Shown here: positions 63,902 to 64,000 of the stretch, piece by piece | How the letters are laid out: each line of letters starts with the position of its first letter | How positions within the stretch are numbered: the stretch's first letter is position 1 | Source: an uncultured Bacteroidales bacterium | GTDB taxonomy: Bacteria > Bacteroidota > Bacteroidia > Bacteroidales > WCHB1-69 | Direction of reading: 5' to 3' | Length of the DNA stretch: 64,000 bases | Assembly (NCBI GenBank): GCA_900315705.1 | Contig: ONAB01000004.1 | Span: 103,993 to 167,992 of the forward strand | Notes under the pieces: model-generated | Seen by the model: only the letters and a program-made list of their open reading frames with translations | Database searches by the model: none | What the model was told of the DNA's origin: nothing | Position numbers and translations under genes: made by a program

Positions 63902-64000
63902 ATGTCAATGCCTAAATAAGGTTGACCGTTCGTCTCTTATTTTTCATTGCATATTTGTTAATTTTTTCATTCATCTCTTTTCCTCCTTTGGGGGTATCAG

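Noticed and set aside
63902-64000. Possible mobile-element end at the right edge
   Set aside because: No terminal inverted repeat or transposase fragment can be identified in the remaining 100 nt.

Overview
The window looks like a chromosomal segment of an uncultured, probably gut- or rumen-associated member of the Bacteroidales. The evidence is fourfold. Promoters are of the Bacteroidetes kind, with many TAnnTTTG boxes just upstream of genes and weak Shine-Dalgarno signals. Type IX secretion is indicated by PorT and by cargo with type A and type B C-terminal sorting domains. Several families are typical of the phylum (GWxTD, DUF4197, FISUMP, a GT3-GT35 glycogen fusion, single-chain GlyRS). 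Bulk coding sequence is GC-rich, but the signal-peptide-bearing surface genes and most promoters are AT-rich. No tRNA, rRNA, CRISPR array, prophage or IS transposase was found.

Layout. 1-6.3 kb (+): the 3' part of a glycogen synthase/alpha-glucan phosphorylase fusion, a GtrB-like glycosyltransferase and a polytopic GT-C-like membrane protein. 6.6-9.4 kb (-): the ribosomal operon rplM-rpsI-rpsB-tsf. 9.75-10.9 kb (-): aroA. 11-14.5 kb (+): rhomboid protease, membrane endonuclease/exonuclease/phosphatase-fold protein, lipoprotein. 14.5-30.6 kb (-): porin, small phosphoglycosyl transferase, GWxTD protein, glyS, porT, heptose kinase, a large Gly-rich/FISUMP secreted protein, dihydrouridine synthase, T9SS cargo, LPS-type glycosyltransferase, murA, PPi-type phosphofructokinase and a DUF4197 lipoprotein. 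30.6-36.9 kb (+): birA, a second GT-C-like membrane protein, a RecD-like helicase, a small surface protein and UDP-glucuronate decarboxylase. 36.95-41.1 kb (-): rnfA, rnfE, rnfG, rnfD and a TolC-like protein. 41.15-50 kb (-): a tandem duplication of a two-gene surface cassette (type A cargo plus type B IgGFc-binding-like cargo). 50.1-53.1 kb (+): DHH phosphoesterase, GldI-like FKBP lipoprotein, membrane-anchored FKBP. 53.1-57.8 kb (-): small secreted protein, di-heme peroxidase, topoisomerase IV A. 57.9-63.9 kb (+): alpha-2-macroglobulin.

Two features stand out. The first is a family of intergenic composite elements at five loci (near 6.4, 13.3, 27.0, 28.6 and 51.8 kb). Each combines 7-bp tandem repeats with two kinds of hairpin module, here called B and C. 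Base changes between copies often preserve pairing, which suggests selection on a folded DNA or RNA. Heptamer tracts without the hairpin modules also occur near 45.5 and 63.9 kb. The second is the duplicated secreted cassette at 41.15-49.97 kb. Its downstream cargo gene keeps near-identical 5' and 3' ends around a diverged, AT-richer middle.

Functionally the window is dominated by envelope biology: LPS and capsule sugar supply and transfer, peptidoglycan precursor synthesis, T9SS export, periplasmic folding and defence. Central metabolism (PPi-PFK, glycogen turnover, Rnf, shikimate) and housekeeping genes are interspersed. Assignments come from reading motifs by eye; no database search was run.
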